From positions 1-64,000 of the forward strand of contig CAZXJI010000016.1 of assembly GCA_964640955.1 (NCBI GenBank): a stretch of 64,000 nt of DNA, in the 5' to 3' direction. The notes under the pieces are model-generated. The model saw only the letters and a program-made list of their open reading frames with translations, was not told the origin of the DNA and made no database searches. Positions 1-8,098 of the stretch are shown here, one piece after another. Both the position numbers and the translations under genes were made by a program. Position 1 is the stretch's first letter. Each line of letters begins with the position of its first letter. The stretch comes from CAXXOK01 sp964640955 (lineage in GTDB: Bacteria > Bacillota > Clostridia > Christensenellales > Aristaeellaceae).

Positions 1-2
1 CG

Positions 3-785
3 ACCGTGCCTTACGTGGCGGGCGGCATGACGCTCGCGGGCATGGACTGCCAGGGACTGGTGGAATACCTGCTGATCCGGTGCGGGGTGCCCAAGGCCGA
101 GTGCAACCTGGCCGGGAGCAACGCGCATTACCGGGCCTGCCTGTGGGTGGGAACGCCGGAGGAGTGCAAGAAGGCGTTCGGGTCCATCCCCGGCGGCGCG
201 GCACTGTTCATTCTGGAAGCGTCCGGGGGCGAGCCTGCGAAGTACCAGTCGGACGGCATCGGGAACGCCTCGCACGTGGGCCTGTGGCTGGGAGACACGA
301 GCATCGCCGCCAGCGCGAGCCGGGGGCAGGTGATCGAGAGCAACTTCGCGGGGAAGAGTATCAACGGCGGGTGGAACCGCGTGGGACTGCTGCCCTGGGT
401 GAATTACGGGCTGAGCGAAAGCCAGCAGGCGCTGCTGACGGCAGAGGATGGCGGGGCTTCCGGTGACGCAGGGGATACCGATACCGAGGCTGATGATGAG
501 GCCGAGGAAGCCGCCACGGTTGCCGTGGCTGCCGACACGTCCGGTTTCTACGCCGTACGGAAGGGCTGCAAGGGCGGCGCGGTGCGCCGCCTGCAGACGT
601 GGCTTGCCGATCTGGGCTACGACGTGGGCGCCTGGGGCGCGGACGGGGACTTCGGCTCCGCGACCGATGCGGCGGTGCGCGCCTTTCAGGCGGCGCAGGG
701 CCTGACGGCGGACGGATACGTGGGGAAACGCACCTGGGCGGCGCTGGCCGAGGCACGGCAGACGGTGGAGGAGGCGCAGGGATGA
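3..785 (+). CDS. Phage-type endolysin, NlpC/P60 domain plus peptidoglycan-binding domain (5' end missing)
   Basis: The reading frame is open to the left edge, so the true start lies outside the window; 260 residues are visible. The N-terminal part has the NlpC/P60 pattern: YVAGG, then MDCQGLVEY carrying the expected catalytic Cys, and SHVGLWLGD carrying the expected His. After an acidic Asp/Glu/Ala linker (about residues 145-180) comes a C-terminal peptidoglycan-binding domain of the type-1 fold (GAVRRLQTWL, DGDFGSATDAAVRAFQ, DGYVGKRTW). The enzyme probably cleaves the cell-wall peptide at phage lysis. It overlaps the next gene by four bases and heads a lysis cassette with a holin. A cellular wall hydrolase is possible, but the neighbours favour phage origin. 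No signal peptide can be judged because the start is missing. Confidence 0.85.
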   Translation, partial: TVPYVAGGMTLAGMDCQGLVEYLLIRCGVPKAECNLAGSNAHYRACLWVGTPEECKKAFGSIPGGAALFILEASGGEPAKYQSDGIGNASHVGLWLGDTSIAASASRGQVIESNFAGKSINGGWNRVGLLPWVNYGLSESQQALLTAEDGGASGDAGDTDTEADDEAEEAATVAVAADTSGFYAVRKGCKGGAVRRLQTWLADLGYDVGAWGADGDFGSATDAAVRAFQAAQGLTADGYVGKRTWAALAEARQTVEEAQG

Positions 786-1027
786 TGAGCGAGGGCGTGC
801 TGGCGGCCCTTCTGTCGCTCGTGGGGACGCTGGCCGGAACGTTCGGCGGCATTCTGGTTTCCAACAAGCTGACCCGCTACCGGCTGGAACAGCTGGAGAA
901 AAAGGTGGACAAGCACAACTCGCTCATCGACCGCATGTACTGCGCCGAAAAGCGGCTGGACGTGCTCGGTGAGCAGATGAGGGGCGTCGATCGCCGTATG
1001 GACGGCATGGCCTCGTACGAATGTTAG
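782..1027 (+). CDS. XhlA-like small phage lysis membrane protein
   Basis: This 81-residue protein has one N-terminal hydrophobic helix (about residues 5-25, glycine- and leucine-rich) followed by a charged, amphipathic helical region (LEQLEKKVDKHNSLIDRM) that could form a coiled coil. This layout resembles the haemolysin XhlA family, which works with holins and endolysins in Gram-positive phages and PBSX-like elements. The start ATG overlaps the endolysin stop (ATGATGA), and a second in-frame ATG follows at 785; either could be used. The short distance to the holin gene supports a lysis operon. The family call rests on layout and context, not on a diagnostic motif. Confidence 0.6.
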   Translation: MMSEGVLAALLSLVGTLAGTFGGILVSNKLTRYRLEQLEKKVDKHNSLIDRMYCAEKRLDVLGEQMRGVDRRMDGMASYEC

Positions 1028-1038
1028 GAGGATCGCCA

Positions 1039-1230
1039 ATGGAACAGAGTCGGTTAAAATCCCCCGTGGTCTGGACGTCGCTTGCGGCACAGGCGCTGTC
1101 GGTGCTGGTGCTGCTGGGTGTGTTCGACACCGGCGTCAGCGACGCCGTCAACGATCTGGTCGCGGGGCTTTTGCAGCTGCTGGTGGTGCTGGGGGTGCTC
1201 AACAACCCCACCGACGGCTCGAGCTTCTAG
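1039..1230 (+). CDS. phiLC3-type phage holin
   Basis: This 63-residue protein has two hydrophobic stretches (about residues 10-29 and 38-54) separated by a short polar turn, typical of small class II holins, which form membrane lesions that let the endolysin reach the wall. An AGGAGG ribosome site at 1026-1031 stands 7 bases before ATG 1039, so this start is preferred over the in-frame ATG at 1021 that overlaps the upstream stop. It is the last gene of the cassette; a strong hairpin terminator follows. Holin-last order (endolysin, XhlA-like, holin) is unusual, since holin more often precedes endolysin. Confidence 0.65.
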   Translation: MEQSRLKSPVVWTSLAAQALSVLVLLGVFDTGVSDAVNDLVAGLLQLLVVLGVLNNPTDGSSF

Positions 1231-1241
1231 GAGAAAGAGAC

Positions 1242-1284
1242 AAAAAGGAGTGCTCCGAGCTATCCGCCCGGAGCACTCCTTTTT
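1242..1284. terminator. Bidirectional rho-independent terminator
   Basis: A 16-base arm AAAAAGGAGTGCTCCG (1242-1257) pairs exactly with 1269-1284, giving a GC-rich stem flanked by A-run and T-run. It lies between the convergent holin gene and the gene at 1303-2115, so it can end transcription from both sides. Confidence 0.9.
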
Positions 1285-1302
1285 GCGTTGTGCTAAACGG
1301 GC

Positions 1303-2115
1303 TCAATAGGCCACGCTGCCTGCCGGCATCCACGCGCGCACGACGCCCAGAGCGCATTCGAATTCGGCGAATACCCAGCCGCTTTCCTCAAAGAACACGC
1401 CCAGCGACGTCCCGGCGGCGATCTCCGCCTCGTCGAACGTGTCGTAATCGTAACCCGGGCCGAAGGTGGGGATCAGGCTTTCGGCGGTGTAGGCCGAAAC
1501 GGAGGACAACGACGCCTCGGGCACGCCGCGGACGCTGCGGAACGCGCTTGCGGGGAAATAGACGATGCGTTTCCCCACCGTCTGGTAATCCAGGTCGACC
1601 AGCACGTAACTGCCCTCCACGAACAGCGCCTCGGTACTGATCATCTTGTACGTTTTGTACGCGCCCGCGCCGTGGTAGGTTTTCGCGGGGCCGCAGCGGG
1701 ACTGCACGCGCTCGTCCGTACCCAGGGGCACGATGCTGATGGGGTAACGCGTGTATTCGACTTCCGGCCAGGGCCCGGCGTCGGTCGCCGCGGCGTCGGA
1801 GGCGGTCGTATCGCCGCCCGAAGCAAGCGTGTTCAGACCGGAAATGCGGCTGCCGCGCACCCAGTTGCCGTCGGCGTCTTTCTGATAGAAATAGCCGCCA
1901 TCGGCGACCCCCGTGTCGATGCTCAGCGTCCATTCGATCCGGTCGTCCCGCACCTGTTTGTCGATCACCGCGCTCAGCACTTCGTTGTCGTCGCTCATCA
2001 GGATCACGTCGGTTACGGAAGCGTCGGTCGTCAGCGACAGCTGGAGGTTGGCCAGCGCCTGAACGGGCAGAAAGATGAAAAGCAGCAAAACCACCATGAA
2101 ACGGCTTTTTTTCAT
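1303..2115 (-). CDS. Secreted hypothetical protein with two SH3-like repeats
   Basis: The 270-residue product begins with Lys-Lys-Ser-Arg and a hydrophobic signal peptide ending near QALA, so it is probably exported. The C-terminal half shows two related stretches, around GPAKTYHGAGAYKTY and FGPGYDYDTFDEAEI, each followed by a run ending in a V-x-V or VFAEFE strand; this resembles bacterial SH3 domains, which often bind cell-wall peptides. The middle is low complexity around residues 100-120. I do not recognise a named family. It stands alone, facing the phage-like cassette across a shared terminator, with a GGAGGT-like site just upstream of the ATG. A wall-associated role is inference only. 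Confidence 0.6.
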   Translation of the reverse strand: MKKSRFMVVLLLFIFLPVQALANLQLSLTTDASVTDVILMSDDNEVLSAVIDKQVRDDRIEWTLSIDTGVADGGYFYQKDADGNWVRGSRISGLNTLASGGDTTASDAAATDAGPWPEVEYTRYPISIVPLGTDERVQSRCGPAKTYHGAGAYKTYKMISTEALFVEGSYVLVDLDYQTVGKRIVYFPASAFRSVRGVPEASLSSVSAYTAESLIPTFGPGYDYDTFDEAEIAAGTSLGVFFEESGWVFAEFECALGVVRAWMPAGSVAY

Positions 2116-2261
2116 AATTGAAACCTCCCGGTTCGGTCGACGGAGGGGGAAGGCTTGCGGCGGCGCCCCTCAATGGTGATTTTATTATAGCCGAACGGCC
2201 GCCGTTTCACAACCCGCCTGCACGATCCGGACGAAAATGTACGAAAAGATACACGCGGGTA

Positions 2262-2290
2262 TTGACAAAGACTTCCGCTTCGTTTATCCT
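2262..2290 (+). promoter_or_regulatory. Sigma-A-type promoter of the trpB T-box transcript
   Basis: TTGACA at 2262-2267, a 17-base spacer and TATCCT at 2285-2290. Transcription would start near 2297, just ahead of the T-box stem I. Confidence 0.75.
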
Positions 2291-2299
2291 CTTTTCATA

Positions 2300-2579
2300 A
2301 ACCTGTGACGCGGAGGAGTACGCGCGTTACCCGATTCAAAGAGAGCCGCCGGCGGTGGGAGTGCGGCAACCGGGTGCGCGTCGAATGGACCGCCGAGGGC
2401 GGAGCGAACGGAGAAGGGCCTGGCTTTTCCCGCTAGCGACCGACGGGAGCTTCACCCGTTATCAGCGAAGCGCATATGCTGGTATGCGAAAGCGAGCGGC
2501 CGAAGCGATTCGGCAATACGGGTGGCACCGCAGACAAACACAGTCTGTCCCATAGCAATATTGGGACAGGCTTTTTTTG
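2300..2579 (+). promoter_or_regulatory. Tryptophan T-box riboswitch leader
   Basis: The conserved T-box sequence GGGTGGCACCGC lies at about 2519-2531, followed by an intrinsic terminator at 2545-2579. Upstream is a stem I region with the AGAGAG internal motif near 2338-2345 and the loop sequence GGCGGTGGGAG. The 3' side of stem I carries GAA-TGG-AC; the TGG at 2386-2388 is in the position expected for the specifier codon, matching tRNA-Trp. Uncharged tRNA-Trp should pair with the specifier and the T-box, blocking the terminator and allowing trpB expression. The downstream gene encodes a tryptophan synthase beta chain, which agrees with the specifier. Confidence 0.93.
2545..2579 (+). terminator. 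T-box regulated intrinsic terminator
   Basis: CTGTCCCA (2545-2552) pairs with TGGGACAG (2562-2569), followed by a run of seven T. It competes with the antiterminator formed by the T-box sequence just upstream. Confidence 0.9.
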
Positions 2580-2620
2580 TTGCTTGCAGCCGGCGCAAAA
2601 AAACAAAGGAGGAACCCACC

Positions 2621-3967
2621 ATGAAAAACATCCCGTACCGGTACTATCTGCCCGAGGAGAAGATGCCCAAAACATGGTACAACCTTCGCGCCGCCATGCC
2701 GGAAAAACCCGATCCGCTGATCAACCCCGGCACCGGCAAGCCTGTGACGCCCGACGACCTGCGCCCGGTGTTCTGCGACAAGCTGATCGCCCAGGAGCTG
2801 GACAACGACACCGCGGAGTTCGAAATTCCCAAGCCTATCCTGGATATGTACCGCATCTACCGGCCCTCGCCGCTGGTGCGCGCCTACCGCCTGGAAGCGG
2901 CGCTCAAAACCCCCGCGCACATCTACTACAAGTTCGAGGGCAACAACACCTCCGGCAGCCACAAGCTCAACTCGGCGCTGGCGCAGGCCTTCTACGCCAA
3001 GGACCAGGGGCTGAAAGCCCTCACCACCGAAACGGGCGCCGGGCAGTGGGGCACGGCGGTAGCCGAGGCGTGCGCCGCTTTCGGGCTGGACCTGACGGTA
3101 TACATGGTGCGGGGCTCCTACGACCAGAAGCCTTACCGCAAGGACGTTATGCGCACCTTCGGCGCGACCGTGTACCCTAGCCCCAGCGACACCACGCAGG
3201 CGGGCCGCGCCATGCTGGAAAAAGGACTCAACACCACCGGCAGCCTGGGCTGCGCCATCTCCGAGGCGGTGGAAAAGGCGGTCACTACCCCCGACTGCCG
3301 CTACGTGCTGGGCTCGGTGCTAAACCAGGTGCTTTTGCACCAGTCCATTATCGGGCTGGAAAGCTACGAGGCGCTCATGGAGTTTGGCGAATACCCGGAC
3401 GTGATCGTCGGCTGCGCGGGCGGCGGCAGCAACCTGGGCGGGCTGATCGCCCCGTTCATGCGCGACACGCTCACCGGCAAACGCAAGGGCACCCGGTACG
3501 TGGCGGTGGAGCCCGTTTCCTGCCCGTCGCTCACCCGCGGGCGCTACGAGTACGACTTCTGCGACACCGGCAAGATTACCCCCATGGCGAAGATGTACAC
3601 GCTGGGGGCGGAGTTCATCCCCTCGCCCAACCACGCGGGCGGCCTGCGCTACCACGGCATGAGTCCCATCCTCTCCAAGCTCTATCACGACGGCTATATG
3701 GAGGCCATCAGCTACGAGCAGACCAACGTGTTCGACGCGGCGGTGCAGTTCGCGCGGCTGGAGACTATCCTGCCCGCGCCGGAAAGCGCCCACGCCATCC
3801 GCGGCGCGATGGACGAGGCTGTCAAGTGTCGCGAAAGCGGGGAGGAGAAGGTGATCCTCTTCGGGCTGACGGGCACGGGCTACTTCGACATGAGCGCCTA
3901 CGCCAGCTACTGCGACGGAACCATGACCGACTACGTTCCCGCCGACGACGAGATACTGGCGCGCTGA
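2621..3967 (+). CDS. trpB2: Tryptophan synthase beta chain, stand-alone TrpB2 type
   Basis: This 448-residue PLP enzyme should make tryptophan from indole and serine. The PLP-binding lysine is in NNTSGSHKLNSA (Lys115), the cofactor phosphate loop is CAGGGSNLGG, and the catalytic-site glutamate lies in the TETGAGQWG segment. Length and the long N-terminal part (about 70 residues before the fold) match the TrpB2 group rather than TrpB1 (about 400). No trpA or other trp genes are adjacent, so it may salvage free indole. ATG 2621 is chosen because AAAGGAGG (2605-2612) stands 8 bases upstream; a longer frame from 2522 would run through the T-box terminator. Expression is controlled by the tryptophan T-box leader just upstream. 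Confidence 0.95.
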   Translation: MKNIPYRYYLPEEKMPKTWYNLRAAMPEKPDPLINPGTGKPVTPDDLRPVFCDKLIAQELDNDTAEFEIPKPILDMYRIYRPSPLVRAYRLEAALKTPAHIYYKFEGNNTSGSHKLNSALAQAFYAKDQGLKALTTETGAGQWGTAVAEACAAFGLDLTVYMVRGSYDQKPYRKDVMRTFGATVYPSPSDTTQAGRAMLEKGLNTTGSLGCAISEAVEKAVTTPDCRYVLGSVLNQVLLHQSIIGLESYEALMEFGEYPDVIVGCAGGGSNLGGLIAPFMRDTLTGKRKGTRYVAVEPVSCPSLTRGRYEYDFCDTGKITPMAKMYTLGAEFIPSPNHAGGLRYHGMSPILSKLYHDGYMEAISYEQTNVFDAAVQFARLETILPAPESAHAIRGAMDEAVKCRESGEEKVILFGLTGTGYFDMSAYASYCDGTMTDYVPADDEILAR

Positions 3968-4010
3968 TGAATCGCAAAAAGCGGCACAGTCCACCGCTTT
4001 GACAAGCCGG

Positions 4011-4040
4011 GCCCCGCAGGCTTTCGCCCGCGGGGCTTTT
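4011..4040 (+). terminator. Probable terminator after trpB2
   Basis: GCCCCGC (4011-4017) pairs with GCGGGGC (4030-4036), followed by TTTT. The stem is short but GC-rich and lies between trpB2 and the guaA promoter. Confidence 0.6.
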
Positions 4041-4082
4041 CGCGCGCCCGGTAAATTGGTGCGCTTTTTTCCGTGCTTCCTC

Positions 4083-4111
4083 TTGCGGGAACGCACGGTT
4101 TATGGCACAAT
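4083..4111 (+). promoter_or_regulatory. Candidate guaA promoter
   Basis: TTGCGG (4083-4088), 17-base spacer, CACAAT (4106-4111). It leaves a leader of about 80 bases before guaA. I looked for a purine-riboswitch core in this leader and saw none. Confidence 0.5.
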
Positions 4112-4199
4112 ACAAAGCGAGCATTTACCCGCGTCGGCCGTTTTTCGTTCGGAAATCAGCGGTCCCGCGCTGCCGCAAAGAAGCGGCAAGGAGGCGCAC

Positions 4200-5744
4200 A
4201 TGCATAATCCCGAGTGTGTAGTAATTCTGGATTTCGGGGCACAGTATACGCAGCTGATCGCGCGGCGCGTGCGCGAATGCGGCGTATACTCGGTGGTGCT
4301 GCCCTACAGCGCGACCCTTGAGGACATTCGCAAGGAAAAGCCGCAGGCGTTGATCCTTTCCGGCGGCCCCTCCTGCATTCTGGATGAGAACGCTCCCCGC
4401 TGCGACCGCGGCGTGTTCGAACTGGGCGTGCCGATACTGGGCATCTGCTACGGAATGCAGCTGACCGCCGCGGTGCTGGGCGGCGAGGCGGGCGCCTGCT
4501 CGCTTCGGGAATACGGCCGGATGCTGATGACGGTCGACAAGCGGGATTCGGGCCTGATGGAGGGCCTTAACGAACAAAGCTACTGCTGGATGAGCCACAC
4601 CTATCAGGTACTGCGCCTGCCGGAAGGGTTTACAAGCATCGCGCACACCGATAATTGCCCCATCGCCGCCATGGCCAGCGAAAGCCGCCGCATGTACGGC
4701 GTTCAGTTCCACCCCGAGGTGACCCATACCGAACAGGGGCGCAAAATACTCGAGAATTTCCTCAAGAACATCTGCGGATTCAAGGGCGACTGGAACATGG
4801 AAGCGTACGCCGAAATGACGGTGCGCAGGATCCGCGAACAGGTAAAAGAAGGCACGGTGCTGCTCGGCTTGAGCGGCGGCGTGGACAGCGCCGTTGCCGC
4901 GGCGCTTTTATATCGCGCGGTCGGCAGCCGCCTCACCTGCGTATACGTCGATCACGGCTTTATGCGCGCGGGCGAGAGCGACCAGGTGGTGGAGGTCTTT
5001 ACCAAGACCTTCCCGGTGGAGCTGATCCACGTGGACGCGAGCGAGAAGTTCTTTAACGATCTCAAGGGCGTGACCGAGCCGGAAGCAAAGCGAAAGATCA
5101 TCGGCCGGGATTTTGTAGAGGTGTTCAAGGAAGAATCCGTGAAGCTGGGCAAACGGGACCACTTCGCGCAGGGCACCATTTACCCCGACGTCATCGAATC
5201 CGGTAACACCAAGGGCAGCGCGGTGATCAAGAGCCACCACAACGTGGGCGGACTGCCCGCGGAGCTGGGCTTTACGAGCCTGGTGGAGCCGCTCAGGATG
5301 CTGTTTAAGGACGAGGTGCGAAAGCTCGGCCTCACCCTCGGCCTGCCGGAGAGCCTGGTGTACCGCCAGCCGTTCCCGGGCCCGGGGCTGGCCATCCGCG
5401 TCATCGGCGAGCTGACGCCCGACAGGGTGCGCATCGTTCGGGAAAGCGACAAGATCCTGCGCGACGAGATCGCCCGCTCGGAAATGAACGGCAAGATTTC
5501 GCAGTATTTTACGGTGCTGACCGGCGCGCGCAGCGTGGGCGTAATGGGCGACGAGCGTACCTACGCCTACGCCGTGGCCATCCGCGCCGTGACGACCGAC
5601 GATTTTATGACCGCCGACGTGGCGCAGATTCCCTACCCCCTGCTCAACCACATCGCGGGGCGCATCGTGGGCGAGGTGAAGGGCGTCAACCGCGTATTGT
5701 ACGATATTACCACCAAACCCCCGGCGAGCATCGAGTGGGAATAA
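4200..5744 (+). CDS. guaA: GMP synthase (glutamine-hydrolysing)
   Basis: This 514-residue cytoplasmic enzyme turns XMP into GMP with ATP and glutamine. The N-terminal class I amidotransferase domain has DFGAQYTQLIARRVRE, the nucleophile in GICYGMQ (Cys83) and the His/Glu pair in FHPEV. The ATP pyrophosphatase domain has LSGGVDSAV (about residue 226), and the C-terminal dimerisation domain ends with DITTKPPASIEWE, as in other GuaA proteins. ATG 4200 is chosen because AAGGAGG lies 7 bases before it and the family start motif follows at once; the frame is open further upstream but without a ribosome site. It stands as a single gene with its own likely promoter. Length is normal for the family. 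Confidence 0.97.
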   Translation: MHNPECVVILDFGAQYTQLIARRVRECGVYSVVLPYSATLEDIRKEKPQALILSGGPSCILDENAPRCDRGVFELGVPILGICYGMQLTAAVLGGEAGACSLREYGRMLMTVDKRDSGLMEGLNEQSYCWMSHTYQVLRLPEGFTSIAHTDNCPIAAMASESRRMYGVQFHPEVTHTEQGRKILENFLKNICGFKGDWNMEAYAEMTVRRIREQVKEGTVLLGLSGGVDSAVAAALLYRAVGSRLTCVYVDHGFMRAGESDQVVEVFTKTFPVELIHVDASEKFFNDLKGVTEPEAKRKIIGRDFVEVFKEESVKLGKRDHFAQGTIYPDVIESGNTKGSAVIKSHHNVGGLPAELGFTSLVEPLRMLFKDEVRKLGLTLGLPESLVYRQPFPGPGLAIRVIGELTPDRVRIVRESDKILRDEIARSEMNGKISQYFTVLTGARSVGVMGDERTYAYAVAIRAVTTDDFMTADVAQIPYPLLNHIAGRIVGEVKGVNRVLYDITTKPPASIEWE

Positions 5745-5833
5745 ACCCAACCGTGGAGCGCCGCCTGACCGCCGCGTTTTCAACCGCCGTATGATGAGGA
5801 AAGGATACCGACCCCGGAGCAGGAGGGTTTCAC

Positions 5834-6823
5834 ATGGTCGTTTCCGACGCGCCCACGCTCGCATGGCTGCTGGACGGGGATGTTTCCGTCCGGTATCAGA
5901 CGCACAGGGACCTGCTGGGGTCTCCGGCGGCGGTCACGGAGGAACTGCGCGGCCGGATCGCGACCGAAGGCTGGGGTTTGCGCTTTCTGAAGGAACGCGA
6001 CGACCGGACCGGGCTCTGGGGGAAGGGCAGCTATACGCCCAAATGGATATCGACCCATTATACGCTGCTGGACCTGAAAAGCCTCGGGCTCGCCCCGGAC
6101 TGCCCGCCATACGGACAAAGCACCGTGATCCTGCTTAACAGGATGTGGACCGACCGGGGGCGGGTCAACCGGCACAGGCACCAGGATCTGTGCGTCTGCG
6201 CCATGATCCTGGGTTTGTGCTGCTACGGCGGCGTTCAGTCGCCGAAACTTTTCGAGATTGTGGACTATCTGCTGGACAGGCAATACCCCGACGGCGGCTG
6301 GAACTGCAACTGGGAAAAGGGCGATACGCGCAGCTCCCTGCATACGACCCTGTCCGTGCTGGAAGCCTTCCGGGATTACGAGGCGAACGGGTATCGTTAC
6401 CGGTTGAAGGAGATTACGGAAAGTATTCCCGGGGCATGGGAGTTTATCCTGAAGAAGCGGTTGTTCCGATCCTGCCGTACGGATGAGATCATCGACAAAA
6501 AGATGCTCATGCTGTCCTGGCCCTGTCGCTGGAGGTACGATATCCTGCGGTGCATGGATTATTTCGCGTCCGTGGGAACGCCCTACGATCCCCGCATGGA
6601 GGAAGCGCTGGGCATCATCGTCGGAAAGATGCGGCGCAATGGCCGCTGGCCGGTGCAGCAGAAGTACGCCGGCAAGGTGCACTTCGATATGGAGAAAACG
6701 GGCGGCGACAGCCGCTGGAACACGCTTCGGGTACTGCGGGTGCTGAAGGCTTACCGGCCCGACCTGTACGGGGAATTGACCGGCGGGGAAGCCCCGCCTC
6801 CGCATCAAACGGCAAAGCCTTAA
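5834..6823 (+). CDS. Prenyltransferase/squalene-cyclase-like alpha/alpha-toroid protein
   Basis: The 329-residue product has repeats typical of the terpenoid cyclase/prenyltransferase alpha/alpha toroid: QYPDGGWNCNW (a QW-type repeat), TGLWGKG, and NGRWPVQQ near the end. It has no signal peptide or membrane segment and is about half the length of true squalene-hopene cyclases; the DxDD acid motif of those enzymes was not seen. It is probably a cytoplasmic protein of unknown substrate, not a sterol or hopanoid enzyme. AGGAGGG (5821-5827) precedes the ATG by 6 bases. It follows guaA by about 90 bases and precedes the small ACT-like gene on the same strand, perhaps as read-through. Function is not assigned. 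Confidence 0.7.
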   Translation: MVVSDAPTLAWLLDGDVSVRYQTHRDLLGSPAAVTEELRGRIATEGWGLRFLKERDDRTGLWGKGSYTPKWISTHYTLLDLKSLGLAPDCPPYGQSTVILLNRMWTDRGRVNRHRHQDLCVCAMILGLCCYGGVQSPKLFEIVDYLLDRQYPDGGWNCNWEKGDTRSSLHTTLSVLEAFRDYEANGYRYRLKEITESIPGAWEFILKKRLFRSCRTDEIIDKKMLMLSWPCRWRYDILRCMDYFASVGTPYDPRMEEALGIIVGKMRRNGRWPVQQKYAGKVHFDMEKTGGDSRWNTLRVLRVLKAYRPDLYGELTGGEAPPPHQTAKP

Positions 6824-6903
6824 CGCTGCGTTTCGCAAACCGGTGTACGCGAAGTGTGCCGGAGCGTCCCGCGACGGCCGGAAACCCTGAAGGAGGTCTT
6901 TTC

Positions 6904-7158
6904 ATGTCCTGTTATTACCTGATCGGCATCCGTATGGACAACCGCGTGGGCAACGCGCAGAAATTCCAGGAGACGCTCACGAAAAACGGCTGCAAGATTC
7001 GCGCCCGGCTCGGCCTGCACGACGTGACCGAGGGCAGCTGTGCCAACGACGGACTGATCGTACTGCAGCCCTGCGGCGGCAAGGCCGAGGTGGAGCGGCT
7101 GACCGCCGACCTGAACGCCCTGCCGGGCGTCACCGCCAGGCTGATCGACCTGAACTGA
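6904..7158 (+). CDS. TM1266-like small ACT/ferredoxin-fold protein
   Basis: This 84-residue protein resembles the TM1266 or iron-only hydrogenase system regulator family, with a beta-alpha-beta-beta-alpha-beta layout: a first strand (YYLIGIRM), then NRVGNAQKFQETLTKNG, IRARLGLHDV, a central strand LIVLQPCGG, a helix, and LPGVTARLIDL. Members are thought to bind ligands or regulate iron-only hydrogenase maturation, but none of the hydrogenase genes lie in this window. AGGAGG at 6891-6896 stands 7 bases before ATG 6904. A perfect 15-bp hairpin follows. Whether it is regulatory is inference from family resemblance. Confidence 0.65.
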   Translation: MSCYYLIGIRMDNRVGNAQKFQETLTKNGCKIRARLGLHDVTEGSCANDGLIVLQPCGGKAEVERLTADLNALPGVTARLIDLN

Positions 7159-7173
7159 GCCGGATACAGGCAC

Positions 7174-7205
7174 AACCGCCCCGAACGATTTCGTTCGGGG
7201 CGGTT
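7174..7205. terminator. Bidirectional hairpin terminator
   Basis: AACCGCCCCGAACGA (7174-7188) pairs exactly with 7191-7205 across a two-base loop. It lies between convergent genes; the T-run is short. Confidence 0.75.
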
Positions 7206-7245
7206 CCGGCTTCCGCGCGTCCGGCGCTCGGTTCAGATGCCCGTC

Positions 7246-8034
7246 TTACCGGCCGGCGAACAGGCCGTACCAGTAGGTAAGCAGCCCGATAAACTCCCGG
7301 GTGGCCTTTTCGTTGCCCTCGCGGTTGGGATGGTCGTCGCCGTCGGAATCGTAATAAAGCGTGTCCGCGCCTTCGACCGCCGTGTGCACCTCCACGCCTG
7401 TGGCGGTATCGTAGCAGTGGTGCGCGCCGGGATCGGTCAGCACGTTGTAAAAGTCGAACACGAACACGTTCCCCGTGGCAAGTTCGCTAAGCCAGCCGTT
7501 CTGCCTGTCCCAGAGCCAATCGCACAGCCTGCGCGTCTGCTCGGGGAAGGGAATGTCGATCATCGGCGGGGGCGTGACGAGAATGAACAGCTTATCGGGC
7601 CGGCTTTCAAAATAGGGGAGGAGGCTTTGGTACACGGCCTGCTCGTCTTCGATGGACTCGCCCACGTCGCTGCACGGGTAACAGCTTTTGAACATCACGA
7701 CGGTGTTTTCGCCCGGCGCGGGCGCAAGGACGTTCGCGGCGCTCATCGTGCCCATTTCGCCGTATACGAGGCTCATTACTCCGTCCGTGAACCACAGCGG
7801 CCAGTCGCACGTGTCGGTATGGTCGCCGTACTCGCGCCAGCCGTAGGTGATGTCGGCCACGTGGAAGCCGTTTTGGTTGAGTCGCTCGCAAAGGCCGTCG
7901 TTGAGCCAGTTTTCGCCGCAGCTGTGGTGGATGAAGACGAGGTTAACCGTTTCGCGGGCTTCCGTCGCAAGGGCGGACAACGCCGGCGCCAGCGTCAGGG
8001 ACAGGGCCAAAAGAAACGCGAATGCCTTTTTCAT
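7246..8034 (-). CDS. Secreted SGNH-like hydrolase (putative)
   Basis: The 262-residue product starts with a signal peptide (MKKAFAFLLALSLTLAP, cleavage near ALAT). The mature part opens with VNLVFIHHSCGEN, where the Ser could be an SGNH nucleophile, and ends with DGDDHPNREGNE, which fits the Asp-x-x-His block V of SGNH/GDSL esterases. The fold call is by motif placement and is not certain. Substrate is unknown; a deacylase or esterase acting on extracellular polysaccharide is possible. ATG 8034 is chosen because it begins the signal peptide and has GGAGGT upstream; the frame extends 27 codons further without one. A promoter is visible at 8099-8126 on this strand. Confidence 0.6.
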   Translation of the reverse strand: MKKAFAFLLALSLTLAPALSALATEARETVNLVFIHHSCGENWLNDGLCERLNQNGFHVADITYGWREYGDHTDTCDWPLWFTDGVMSLVYGEMGTMSAANVLAPAPGENTVVMFKSCYPCSDVGESIEDEQAVYQSLLPYFESRPDKLFILVTPPPMIDIPFPEQTRRLCDWLWDRQNGWLSELATGNVFVFDFYNVLTDPGAHHCYDTATGVEVHTAVEGADTLYYDSDGDDHPNREGNEKATREFIGLLTYWYGLFAGR

Positions 8035-8098
8035 GCCTGAACACCTCCGTTCAGCGGTCCTGCCGCGCGCTTTGCGCGGCCTCGGGGGAGCGGTTACC

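Noticed and set aside
4112..4199. Possible purine riboswitch before guaA
   Set aside because: Leader is short and the conserved three-way junction sequence was not found.
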